The position numbers and the translations under genes were made by a program. A model generated the notes under the pieces. The model was not told where the DNA came from, did not search any database, and saw only the letters and a list, made by a program, of their open reading frames with translations. A DNA stretch of 64,000 nucleotides from Varroa destructor (taxonomy: Eukaryota; Arthropoda; Arachnida; Mesostigmata; Varroidae): positions 15,798,243-15,862,242 of the forward strand of contig NW_019211454.1 in assembly GCF_002443255.2 (NCBI RefSeq). The letters run 5' to 3'. Of the stretch, positions 1 through 12,139 are shown piece after piece. Each line of letters starts with the position of its first letter. Within the stretch, counting starts at the first letter, position 1.

Positions 1-2460
1 TAAATCGTCTGTTAATTTTTCGAGAAAAACGTCGGGAGAGGATCCGTTTCTAATCTCGTTACTACTGCTAATACTTATCTATTAAAATGAGAATTACGCG
101 CATCAACTTAAAACAATCAGACTGTCGAGCGACAAAGAATAGTACCGTCGCCGTAAAAGAAATTGCCTCTTGTTACGGCGACAGGGGTGATCCTTGCACT
201 AGCAGGCAAATATGGACACGTAGGCTTATGTAAGACACTGAAACGAGGCTTTTCCGCCTCGAACGGGTCAGTTCTGTCTGACGACTCTTTTACCTTTGAT
301 GGATTTACATCATTCAGGGAAAAGCCTGCCTATGCTCTCACCGACACCGCTTCTCGGAATCTCTTTTCGAAGCGGAACACAGCGGGGGCCAAGTTGAGGT
401 TCCTAACCGTACCATCCCCACTGACACCACTCCCAGCACCATGATGCTTGTCGTGGCCATGGCGGACGAGCACAATGGAAGGCCAGATTAGTGCAAAGTC
501 ATCTAGGAGTCATTCTATGCAGTAGTAGCCATATTTACTGTCTACTGGCGAAGCAGTTTGCAGGTAGTAATGCCTTCTATGCAGGAGGAAATGAGACTGC
601 AACCGATTGTGGAAACGATGAGACGTTGATGTAAAATGGAAGGAGCTCTCACAAGAGAGAAGGAAAGAGATTGTGCATGTGAGCGAGAGGTCATGGTGAC
701 AATTAATCATATACACTTAATAATGGAACGTCGGTCATGCGCTGTCCTGCTGTTAAAGATTAGGAAGAAGGGAAGGCACTGGCGAAGAATGAACGCGCGT
801 GATCTCGGCCGGGAAGTTCTACGAGTTTTGCGACTTAGTCGTAGAGTAGGCGGACAGCATGAGACCTGACGATTCGGAAGTTCGCGAGGAGCTGCAAAAT
901 ATCCAGCTCTTGTTGGTCTGGCAACAGGCATTGATCAAAGCAGCCAGCCACCCACCCGCGTTGCGTGAACTGGTACTTAGACACTGCATGCGCTGAAAGC
1001 GATGGGAAATATTCAATTGGCCGTAAATACAGCAAACATAATAGAGAGGTGAATGTAAGCCTAAGAGGCTATTGCGATAGAAAGACCAGCCCGAGCTATG
1101 ATTGTCGAGTCGGCGCCACGGTAACTTTCGGGAGATTCCCAGCTTCCGGTACCATGCTTTACGTTGAATTCGTTTCTACAATCGTAGTAGTCAGTGAGTG
1201 ATTTTCTCGAACAGTGCGAGTCCGGCGATAACTCTGTCAAAAATTTCAATTTGCCTAGCATCTCTTAAGCGCTTTCCATACATCACTGTCCTTTCCCTGG
1301 TCCAACATTGCCAGCGGCCTCCAATGACTACAACTCTTAGGCACCACTGCGTCTTTTTGAAGCGGCTGAGGAAACACCTCAGCTTTTTTCGCCATCAAAA
1401 CAGCACACAGAAAAAATGCAAAAGAATTCAAAGACTGACTGACTGACCTGTGCGGGCTTTGGTAAGCTGGGCATGCTAAAAACAATTCTTTCTATCGTAG
1501 GGCGTCTGCGCTACTATGTAAATAAACGAAAATTGGATCACTCTATCGAGAGCATATAGCATACAGAAGTCTACCTTTGTAAGGAATGAATTACCAAGTC
1601 AGGCCAATTTTGAGACGTGCGTGTATAGATTGTTTCGTTTAGCTTGCATATTATTCATCAGTACCCGGTACAAAAATCGATTTAAAGCGTTTCTACTAGT
1701 GGATACAAAATGAAACCACTACTTAGCTGAAATTCATAAAACTGACGCGTAAATCGGGTAAGGCCAATGGTTCACACAATTCTTGCTACTATTCTTGGGA
1801 TCTGCGTAATTTGGGGGGTAACAATGCTGCGGGTAATATAAAGAATGATTAAAGTACACAGCATCAATACCTCTACTGCTTACGGTTCCTATTGCAAAAT
1901 TTATTAGATTTAGTATAATTAATGGGTGATTATAAATAGCTAGCTGTTTTGTGTAATCGTTCTCGCTTTCGGTCTGTCCCTTTTGATGCCAGAACGGAGC
2001 GTTAATGAACATTGTTTGTTAGGCAACATTAGGGACTATATGGCGAGCAACAATAGCATGCACCACACGGAAGTGTACAGAATCAATGCCCCTGCTTTTC
2101 TTGGGGCTCTTTTGCTCCTGCTTTCTGCTTATAGCAGAAGCTCCCATCTCTATCATACAGTAAAACAGGCATTTCGATCTGACTGGAACCACGAGCAAAA
2201 AGCGACCGACTACGAAACAGCTGCTGAACGAGGCTGTTTTGATATTGGCATAGCAGCTATGCATTTTACGCAGTTTTAGTTCACTATTGGGAGCCTTCTC
2301 AGTTATTTCTGCTATCTTTTCCATTCAACATTGCCTATACGGGCTTGTCGTTGCAACCACGAGCTTCAACAGCCTCGTGGCTGCTATATTTCCAGGAGTT
2401 CGCTGTACGATGCAGTATGCCGCTAAGCTCGATTCGGCTTCCTTGTAGAACTGTGTATGT
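1..2460. other. No recognised gene
   Basis: Several short open frames occur on both strands, none longer than about 100 codons, and none shows a motif I recognise. The only structures seen are three small hairpins: a 7-bp stem at 1365-1383 followed by a T run, one near 2123-2139, and the near-palindrome at 2247-2261. These are too short to call functional. I see no promoter, tRNA or repeat family. Confidence 0.5.
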
Positions 2461-2469
2461 TACCTAGCA

Positions 2470-2509
2470 CAAATACGCGATTGTGTATGTTAATACAATC
2501 GCGTATTTG
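2470..2509. repeat. Perfect 15-bp inverted repeat with 10-nt loop
   Basis: The left arm at 2470-2484 and the right arm at 2495-2509 are exact reverse complements over 15 bases (arm CAAATACGCGATTGT), with a 10-nt spacer. The sequence TGTGTATGTTA occurs just before the hairpin and again across the end of the left arm and the loop, so a short direct repeat is superimposed. A perfect 15-bp match this close is not expected by chance in 64 kb. There is no gene around it. It may be a transposon end, a small hairpin RNA, or a template-switch scar. Confidence 0.85.
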
Positions 2510-3205
2510 GGCCAGATAAACAAAGAGAGAGGCGGAGAGAAAAGGTGCTGCTTGTGGATCTTCCAGTAGCGTTAGGCTAGTAGTCCCTGACGCTGCAATG
2601 GCCTGCTACCAGCACCAAGATCCCCAAACTGGCTTCCAACACACAGTTCATCGTGGTATGGTATGCCGTAACGCTATATGAAGTGGGTCATGGGGAGTGA
2701 GTCGATGCCGGGCACCTCAGTTGGTGGCCAGCTTCTGACAAACCATTAAGGCACCAAGGGGGCAGGAGGAAGAAATTCCTTTGTTGAAATGCCGAGCCGC
2801 ATCTGCCCCACTTTCGCTGACCTTCTTGCGTGTTTCTGCACGGTCCGTTTGCTTACTACTAATTAGCTCATATATATGAATGCATGACCTGGCGACAAAG
2901 GCATCAGAGTCAGTGACAGCCTATCTAACGTGGCACCTGTCGCCGCAAGGGGCTACAGGACGCCAACTTTATAAATCTGTTCCCGCGTTCAGTGTCGAGC
3001 GATTTTGGTCGTTCATGTTTTAACCGCACCGTCAAACAGGTTATGGATGGTAGACAAAACAGAGTAATTGTGTAAGTTCGAATTTTTCTTCTTCGCAAAG
3101 CGGGAAGATCATCAAAGGACGATGACTTTAATACAGCTTTGTTTACCTATTAGTTTGCATAAATGATCCCATGACCAACTTCCAAAGCAGATGCAGATGA
3201 TCTAA

Positions 3206-3269
<64 letters not shown>

Positions 3270-4030
3270 GCTGTGATGTACAAAAGAAACCTATAGTTTT
3301 CGTCATATTTTTAAGACCTGAAATAATATGAAACAGCAAAACAGGCATCTTAGAATAAGTACTACTCTAGTGAAGACTCTCGTCTGTTGCTAAGCAGCAA
3401 TTTAGATCGAAATCAATAAAAAATTATGAGGAAATGGGAGACGGACCCGATTAACTGCCAGCCAAATTAATTTGTTTCTACATAGTTAAAATGCACTTTT
3501 TCAACTCGCTTATTTCACACGATACAGTGTATGAATATTGATATTTGGGGCCAATCGTCTCCTAAACTCATCGTCATTGTGTTAAAAAGAAAACACATCA
3601 AAATGAGCACATAAGTTAAGTCCACACAGCCAATGACCTACGTCAAATACTCAGTTTAAGACAGTCTATTGCTTGCTCTATATCTGTCTGTCGCGCCTGA
3701 TCAACTGTTTAAGCACGTTTCTGTATTGTTATGCACATACCGTTCTAATCTCGCGCTACGATTTCATTTGGTGCTCCTCAATGGCTTATTTAGGGTCGCT
3801 TCTCATGCACTCCTTCGCCCCCTGTCTTTCCAATGCACAAGTCTTTTTCTATTTTATCGTCGAATTAATCCTTACGTTTCTTTGTGATCATCTTACGTAG
3901 GCGTAATAAGAGCTCTAAGCGGCTTTTTTCTTCGGACCCTTTTCAAAAAATACTCGCTTAGGTGAAGTAAGGCTTCCTTTGCCTGCCGAGTTGTTCGGCT
4001 CCGTGTCGGTGTCAAGATCATCAACGCGAC
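2510..4030. other. No recognised gene; contains the long (AT)n tract
   Basis: Apart from the microsatellite listed separately, I see no coding frame longer than about 75 codons and no recognised motif. Base composition becomes AT-rich after about 3,270. Confidence 0.5.
3208..3267. repeat. (AT)n microsatellite
   Basis: About 60 bases of uninterrupted alternating A and T, roughly 30 dinucleotide units. It is the longest pure simple repeat in the window. Tracts of this kind are expected to be length-polymorphic and can extrude as cruciforms. No gene lies close to it. Confidence 0.97.
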
Positions 4031-4037
4031 GCAACGT

Positions 4038-4081
4038 CAACAGCAGTAATACCATACTAGTATGGCTTGTAACTGCTGTTG
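4038..4081. repeat. Two-tier hairpin (10-bp outer, 6-bp inner stem)
   Basis: The outer arms at 4038-4047 and 4072-4081 (CAACAGCAGT and its exact complement) enclose a second palindrome, CCATACTAGTATGG, at 4052-4065. Short unpaired segments of 4 and 6 nt separate the two stems. The arrangement gives one extended hairpin with an internal loop. The position of the internal loop does not resemble a typical microRNA precursor. No gene context is visible. Confidence 0.75.
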
Positions 4082-4089
4082 TGAAGGGC

Positions 4090-7000
4090 GGTCAGAAATG
4101 AGTACCATATCGGGAACATGACGAAGCATAAGGGTGCTCCAGTCAGGGACGAAATTTAGGGTTAAACGAGTTTGGTGGGATGAACAACTGGCTGCTGACT
4201 CGTCTTCTGGTATACCATCGTATCTCTGACCCCCTAGAAAGCTCCCGCATCGTATCAGTCTGGTACTTTCATAGCTTACTTTTCTCCCCTCCTTCAGTGG
4301 ATGGGTTTCCTTCCGGAGTTCTTTGCTCGAGTGTCCTGACAGATTTGGTTGACGGCGACAATTCTAGCCGCTCTGGTTCGACCGCTCCTCATCGAGTTCG
4401 TCGGGCGCTCTTCAGCAGGCAAAAGCCTCAGCCTGGCCTTTGACCCACCCCGAACATTAGTGTTCACAATACACTGAGGTTGCCGCATAGCAAATTTTGT
4501 ATTCAAGTCCTGCTCTTCCTTCTGCCTTCTTTCATGCTAAATCGCGCAACCCGGTACGAAGTTTTTTTTAACCAATACTGCCGAGCTGCTGAAAAAGTAA
4601 CATGCAGGAATTTCCGAGGCGACGACTCTCGTCACCTAAGTTCAGCTAGAACTCTCGCAACGACTAGCTTTTTTGCTTTATTATATATATATGCGGTTCA
4701 ACAGTAAACTAAATTGTAGAAGTGGCGACGTAGTCTTGACGACGGCGACTATAATGACAAGAAGAATCAGTGAAAAATTCTACGAACCTTAGAATTGAAG
4801 AGGTGTATTAAGAAGAAACTGCCTCTAGCACTCATTGGCGATATAACACCAGGAAAAACAACAGGACCGCTGTTGCTACTTCGTTACAGATATTGCAATA
4901 TATATATATGTATTGGCTAAGAGACGTAAAACCAACCCATTTTCACACAACAATTGTACCATTGCATGTAACGATGGCAGTGTTGCTGTGTGAGATATTA
5001 ATGCAATGATTTACGAGGTTTATTGCTTGTGCATAAACTATGTAGATAGAATAATGTTACGGCGGTTCAAAGTTATGGATCAATGCGATAAAAAACATGT
5101 TTACTGGCGATGGCAGTGATGATAACAATAACATCCAAGTCCTAATCACGATAAAGTTTACACTACGGAAAGTTTCCTAAGATTCCAATACAGACAACCT
5201 ACTCACTTTTTGCGGCGCGTTGACGACACCAATGTTATATCCGAACTGGAACATTCCTGGGACGGAGGCAAATATCGCTAGCACAAGGGCACATGTTAGC
5301 CCCTCCGGAGCACGCAGCAGCGGGAAGCGGCCGCAGGCGCTGCAGCCGCACATCTTATCGCCAGATCGACCAGATGATGTCCGTTGGCCTGTGCCTTCTC
5401 CACCAGCGGCACGGCCACTTTTGTCCTCGGTTCCGTGGCTTTGCGGACCACAGCGACGAGAACGTTTAAACTTCGCTTAGGGCGCGCGCGTAAGTTCGGC
5501 CTATGTTTGCCTCTCACGTTAGGCCCTATTGCCGCCGCTGAAGGCGTAAGCCGTCTTGGCGTACGGCTCGTGATCAAGTTAGACGCAATCACTGTCACCA
5601 ACGCCCCTCTCACTACCGACGCTGAAATCAACAAAAATTGGCTAAACCGTAGTCGACTAATCGCTCTTTGCGTTTCGTCGTGGCCTGCCTTGACGTGGTC
5701 GTTGTCGCCTTCGTCTCCTCGAGCAGCCTCCTCGTGCGAAGGCGGCCCCGTCCCGAGCTGGCGTCCGCGATGCCACCGTAGCCAGCACTTGGTAGCAGGC
5801 CGTCGCCACTAGTAAACCCGCGGCAGCAAGCACTTTATAGCAGCGTCAAAACTGGGGATACTACCAATTTCAGTCGTGCTGGTCTTTTTAGATGAATGAG
5901 CTTTTGACCCGAACGCGACGCAAGCGACTGGACACAGAGACTGCTCTACTTGAAGCGGTAAACCGTGCTGTATGCAATTTTTTGCATTTACTTGGTCGGT
6001 GTATGGCTAGAGCGTTTTGTGCGCGTCAGTAATGATCGAATAATAACACGAACAGCATAAAGAGGATGTATTTGTAGGAGAAGAAAGACGACGTGCTAAT
6101 TGGCGTGTCGGTGTAGACTTAGAAATAACAAATTGATGAGGCTCGTCGATGCTGTGTCGTGCTTGGATTTTCACCGAGCTGGTTGCAGCAGCAATGTCAG
6201 ACTTTATGGTATTTGGCTTGCTATGGCAATTTTCCCGCGTTTTGGCTGCTGGTCTAGCCCAATGGAGCTAGCTTTCTCGGACGATACCCCAATATGTTGT
6301 TGTTGCTGTTCTCTAATAAAGGCTAGAAAACGGCCCTGCAGTGCTCGTATGGCATGAAATTTTTTTCTGGACAGTAATCGAGGATTTTTCTTTATTTTTT
6401 CGGTATCTTCTTGTGTACGCCTATGACGACGGCTCGTTCACACGCCTGAAAGACCACATCGTGCGGAAAACATAATTAGTCTCAAGGCAGTAATACAGGG
6501 ACCTCTAAAAATACAAGAATCCTTTACTATTTTCGACATCTTCTTGATACGTAGCAGCAGCAGCATTGGGCGGGACAGGGTTTTAGAAAGTTTTAAGTAG
6601 GCTTTTTGCCAGGTCCGAAAAGGAAGTGGATGTTGCCCGCATTCTAGCCCTATTCAAAGTCTAATCTCCGGCCATCGACAGACCCTAGTGAGTGGCCAAT
6701 CAAAACAATTTTTCTCAAATGTGGTTCCTTCTGTCTGCACGACCCTGCGTTACAAAACATTACAATTGCATTTGGAGTTATAAAATCCTTTAACGCTGTT
6801 CGATCTCGAGCTTTGTCTCGGTTAGACAACGAAGACAATATCTTTGCACTTTATCGATTTGATAATACGGGGATGGGTATGGCACACTTTATGTAACTTA
6901 TAAAGGGGCGTATATCAAACATTCATGTACGATTGCGCAACTATTTTCAACATATATTCGATCTAACCATCGTTTCCCACTGGAGCCGCGTCGCCTTCGT

Positions 7001-9240
7001 CGATAGCTTAGCAGGTAACGTATTTCTTTGCTAAGCTTAGGAGCATGTTGTGGTCTAGGTTTGTACTGAGGGCCAATCATTTGAAGGGCTGTCAAATTGC
7101 GATATCGGATGTAAAGTTCGAAACGTAGAGGATCACGCGGCAGGTCCGCCATGGTTCGTGAATTGTAGAATGCACACAGGTACATACTTTATCAACAAGA
7201 TAATGAAGGCTTTTTGACGCACGCTTACGGGATTAGCGTTCCCAGCCTCATAATAGCAATTCGGCCAATTCAACAGTCAAATGACGTCATCAAATATAGG
7301 AGTTCAAGCGTTAGGGATTAAAAAGGATATTGAGTAGCATCGACTGCAAAAGCGACGGGTTAGGTCTCCTGTTTTCTACATCCGTGAGTAATAGGTAAAA
7401 TCGAGCTCCATCTCTACCAACAACGCCAGTGGCACGATAGTATAGCCATTGGAGAAACACTCCATATCAGCGCGTCTGTACAGCACGCGCGCTGTTATCA
7501 GCATTGGTGATTAGTGTTTTCCTATAATTGGTTTTGCACATTCTTCATTCATTGAAAACGGTGTATTTGTAGTTAAACTTATTGGAATCTAACCGGAATA
7601 GCAGTTAAGTCAGTTATATTGTACGTCTAACTTAATATTCATTAATGATGTAAATAGTCCCCCTAACCATGTGATAGAAATCATATCCGCAAGCTGATTA
7701 TTAGGGGCGAAGTAATTTGGGTGGCTAACGTACAGCTCTCCAACGACATTTTCAAGGTAACTCTGACGAGTAGAAATACGACAGCCGCTAGTTCAAGTCA
7801 TAGCGGTGGCGAAATTATTAAGACAAATGACTATAAAATACCAGGGATTATGTCTATAAAGAAAAAAAATGGACGGATAAAGATAATGTTTTAAGTTTTA
7901 CGATCGGCACTGCCATTATATATTCCATCATATAGCTGGCTCTCATCACAAAACGAAGTGACTTTACGCCTGGTTTCGAGCTTAAGCCATCACGTATTTC
8001 TCAAGTTTAGTAAGCAAAAACGTTACCTATGATGCCCGACAACATCTAGTATGTTTACCATGCGGTTTGCTTGCTCTATACTGAAAACAATGTTACCGCT
8101 CACGCAAAGATGACTGAAGAGTGAGAGGAAAAACGGATAAATTACTGATTTTTTTTATCGCTACCAATTAACTGTGTTCTTTTTTTGATTAGATTTCACC
8201 AATTTACTGGCCTTATCAGTATGTAAACTACTATATAAAACGATCACGTCTGAGAAAGCGATTGGGAAAGTACACGCGACGATGCATAGAAGTCTCGCGA
8301 TGAAAGAATATTTTCTTTGCATCACTAACCCGACCTTAGCAGCAATATCGTGTAGGCGCCAATTTTTGAATTCTTGCGACTCGCCGCGATTTTTCTTTTC
8401 GACTGAAGCTGTACGGGTATCTGTCAACACTGAGGTGCTGATAAAATTGTCGGTATTGGAACTGCGTTCCTAGCAACGCTATCTCGGGTGATTCGGAGCG
8501 TCGATGGGAAACAGAAGCAGAAAAATGAGCGTATCGTCTGCAAAGAAGCGGAAATACGCCACACGAAAGGCGAAAGCGTTAAAATATCAAAGCCATTTTG
8601 AGGGGGCGGCACTCGATAATACATAGGGTAGCTTTGGCGGCTGTAGGAAACGCAATATTAATATTTAGTGTTTGAAGAATCTATATTCGTGCGGAAGCTG
8701 TAATTGAAGGTCATAGCAATAGTCTTCAACGAATTTCAAATTTCCGTCAAATCACATTTCGATGCTACTGTCGCGGAAGCAGGCCTCATTTTGTCCTGAT
8801 AGTACGCCTCAATGCCCGAATAAGCAGTGTTTTTTTGAATGCATAAGCCATGCCAGTGTGGAGGATTGTCGCTCGATTGTCATCGAAATAGTAAAGGGGT
8901 TAGTTGGCTAATAATGTAATTCAAAGTGGCTGCACCTACTGCCATCCCCCTTGAGTAGCTTTAGCCTTTAATCGGACACCAAGTCTTTAAGCGACAAATC
9001 AAGGGAAGAATGAGAAAATAGTTGCCCCGATTTGGTGCCCCTAAAGGTTTCCTTCGTTTTTCCTTTGGAAAAGATCCGGTGTATCTCTCTAAAAAATTTA
9101 AAAAACTTGGGTTCGTTGCCCTCGGTTTTCGTAAATGTTTCAATGGTAGCTTTGATCTGATCTGAAGTGCATGTGAAGCTGTAGAAGCACGATGCTTACA
9201 GTTCTCTGGTTGGCTTATATTTTGTTGTCTCGACTGTATA
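4090..9240. other. No recognised gene
   Basis: The stretch near 5,220-5,812 is GC-rich and open in overlapping frames on both strands (112 and 142 codons), as expected when stop codons are depleted by composition. The predicted peptides are low in complexity and carry no motif I recognise. The minus frame at 7185-6898 (95 codons) is basic and tyrosine-rich, also unrecognised. The rest is AT-rich with no obvious feature. Confidence 0.45.
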
Positions 9241-9242
9241 GA

Positions 9243-9283
9243 CCCCATTAAATAAAAGGAAATCTAATTAAGTCTTAATGGGG
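9243..9283. repeat. 9-bp inverted repeat, 23-nt spacer
   Basis: CCCCATTAA at 9243-9251 is exactly complementary to TTAATGGGG at 9275-9283. The stem is short, so chance cannot be excluded. No T-rich tail, promoter or gene is attached to it. Confidence 0.55.
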
Positions 9284-12000
9284 GGTTGTCGTCATATAAG
9301 TGATATGCCAAGCATTAAGCCACTATAACCATTGACGTTCAATTTGCATGGCAAAATTTTTTCTCGTATGTTATAGCACGTGATAGTCATCATTTAATGA
9401 TAATGGAGTTTTTATATGCTTTACACTTGCTGCCTGCATCCCTTCATAAATTAGCGGGGCAATTCCTCAGCAGCAATAGCTACCCGGATGTCTCAGCTGC
9501 GTGCACCGACAAGGACTTCCTGATGTCATTTACACAAAATAAATGTGCAAGTTAGAACAAGAGACATAATTCAGCGCAATAGGAAGAATTTTTCGAAGGC
9601 AATTACTAAATATGGGGCATCGTTTTAGAAAGTGGTGCTCTGGAAAACAATAGAAAATCAAACGCCAAAGCAGCAAATAATGAACGAGAAGGATACAACA
9701 GGCTGGCAGGAACACGTACTAGGACGCTCACAGGTAAGTTAGCACAAACGACAAAAATCAGAATACTAAGGCTGGTTTTTTACGACGACAAACAAAGAAC
9801 CAAAGCCGGCAAGAACAGGTAGGGTTCGAACGTGCCTTCGGACATGGTGCAAAGGCTCTACGGTGGTTTGTTGTGTCTCAATACGATCCTGGCTTATGCC
9901 CAACGATAGCCAGTGGTAATCAAATACCTAACGTCCACTAACATCAGTCACAACAATATCGACGAAGAAACCGTGGTGCACACAATTTTCTTCTCTCTTC
10001 GGCTTATTCTATTGTATTTGCTTTGCCCCCCTAAAAGGACCTACAGAGGGGATTAAGTACGCGTTCCGTGCAAGCGAGAATATATTGGTCTTGCACTTTG
10101 TTTTCATCGATTTTAGAATCGGACCGACAGATGCAGAAGAAGAAGAAGAAATGAAAAAAAAGATCAAAAAGCTTTTATGTCCACGATGCAGTAGCTGTAC
10201 CGCTCCTAGGGTCAGGATGGACGTTCGTAACGAGCGGCCACTTGAGCTAAGATTCTGCCTGACCGCCGGACGGCCCTAAGAACACCGATGCGGACAAGAG
10301 TTATCTCGATTTTCTGCTGAATAGACGAGTCTGCGATTTCTAACACATGATTTTTCTATTTGCAGGATATTTAAAAAGTGAAACGATTCCATAAGTCTGC
10401 ATAATTTTTCAAACGCATTCAAAGCAGCATCCTTAGGGTTACACATTTTACTGAACACTTGACATTGTATCTCTCTATCAAGCTGGGTATCGGTTTTGAA
10501 TGGCATAGGATTGGCTAATTTCCGAACTCCGTGCAGCAAAGGCAGAATTCAGATTAGGACCAAAGCAGTAGGGGCAAGAAAGAACCTCGTCGTAGAGAAA
10601 ATTCGCATGAACCAAAAAAAAAACGTGAGAACCATGAAAAAGAAACAAACTGTGAGAAGGACTGGGATACAGAAATTACAAAGCAGGGGAGGCGGATCAG
10701 CGCCTGGTTATGAAATAAAGAATGGGCCTAAACGTCACTAATGGCGGCGGCAGCAATCAAGCGACGCGAAGAGAGCAGATATACAAAATGTTATTGACTG
10801 GCTTATAATTAAAATGAAGAGAGATCGGAAAGGTGGAATCGAAGAGAACTGGCCAAGAGGACTCGGGCTTATAAGCGGGTCGATTGGTGCACGCCACCGT
10901 TCTTCTCTTACACCGGGTCGAAAATCAAAGACGGAGAGGGAACAACACCCCGAAAATACTTTGGAATGCAATCACCCTACCTTTTATCTCGCTAAGACTC
11001 CAGTCAACCGCCGTTTAGGTTCAATGAGAACTAAGATAGGAAATAGTGATGAAGAAAGCGCCGTTTTAGATGAGGAAGCCAAAATCGTGGACAAATCGAA
11101 GACCAATGAACGCCTAATGAAAGAAGTCAGTCGACATAGAAGAATAGAATTCTCGAGGAAAAAAAGCTCAGGTAGAGACGGTGTTAGAGAGAGTTAGTGC
11201 AAAACGACAGACGAACAGCGAACCGGTTCAAGACGAGAAACGAGGCCAGAAAGGCAGAGCAACACGCCGATAAGGGAAAATTATGAACACATAAAACAGT
11301 AGCAAAGCTATGATAGTGATGATAAAGGCGGTCGTGACTGCAGTTCTTTCGCCTTGACCAGAGGAAACAGTGCGACGAAGATAGCTCCGCTGAAAGAAGC
11401 AGCGTTGAAAGCCGGAAGGCTGGCCAGAGATTTAGACCTTCCTAGACCTAGATCGTGCCCAGTAGGTATCCGCTACTGCTAGAACTACAAATTCCTTACG
11501 ATCTCCGTATCTGCAAAGCTGTAATAGTGACCGCACGTGTATGATAATTATTTGGACAGATGTAGTGGTAGGTGGTATTGGTAGTAGGTAAAAAAAAAAA
11601 AAGACATTCGTGATTCGCTGTAGTTATCGTCTACGAGCTGCCAGCGAGCACAAGTTGCTGGCGAACAGAAAAATTAGACCGATTAGCGGACAAGCTAAGA
11701 TTGATTGATAACCACGAGCCTGCCAAGGGCTTACGAACGTAAAAGTGGGTGAAACAAGAAAGTAAAATGAGGAGCTCATACCACCAGCGCTTGTATGACG
11801 CCAGGAATACCAACAAGACGAGAGCTGTTCACCGTGACAGAAGCCACTTTTCCAGCTTCTGGATTGCTTTAATTCTATTGTGGCTGTTCCTGCCGGTTCA
11901 ACTTCGAGTCTTGTCTTTCGCTTCAGCAACGCGTCATACTCTTAGCGTACGAAGGCTATCGTCTCTAATTGCGTCCCTGCAAATAAGAAGTTAGTAGCAC
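9284..12000. other. No recognised gene; short GAA repeat
   Basis: There is a GAA-type repeat of about 16 nt at 10135-10150 in an A-rich stretch. An open plus frame at 10814-11197 (127 codons) is rich in Arg, Lys, Glu and Ser. This looks like a by-product of purine-rich composition rather than a protein family I know. Confidence 0.4.
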
Positions 12001-12008
12001 ATAAGCGC

Positions 12009-12131
12009 CTAGGCCTTGGGAACGTATGTGGTAGAAGGCTGAATGAGCAACCGTCGCTTGACGTCATCAGCCATCGCAGCCACCTTTTCCAGAAGGCTGA
12101 TGTAGAGCACCAGTGACGAAGGCTGTTCTGC
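12009..12131 (-). other. Possible unrecognised coding exon (40 codons)
   Basis: On the minus strand a frame of 40 codons ending in TAG has regular amphipathic composition, with segments LYISLLEKVAAMADDVKRRL and TTYVPKA. Its codons mostly end in G or C, unlike the surrounding AT-rich DNA. It begins just after a GGCAG that could be a splice acceptor, and a stop codon lies immediately upstream in the same frame. I do not recognise the product. It could be the last exon of an unknown gene, an eroded fragment, or chance. Confidence 0.22.
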
Positions 12132-12139
12132 CACTCATC

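Noticed and set aside
5220..5812. Overlapping long frames on both strands in GC-rich DNA
   Set aside because: Stop codons are depleted by GC-rich composition, and the peptides are low-complexity and unrecognised.
9820..9845. B-box-like GGTTCGAAC
   Set aside because: No A-box or tRNA fold at the proper distance, so a chance match is likely.
12062..12082. MADD sequence resembling a reverse-transcriptase YADD box
   Set aside because: The surrounding residues do not match any reverse-transcriptase block.
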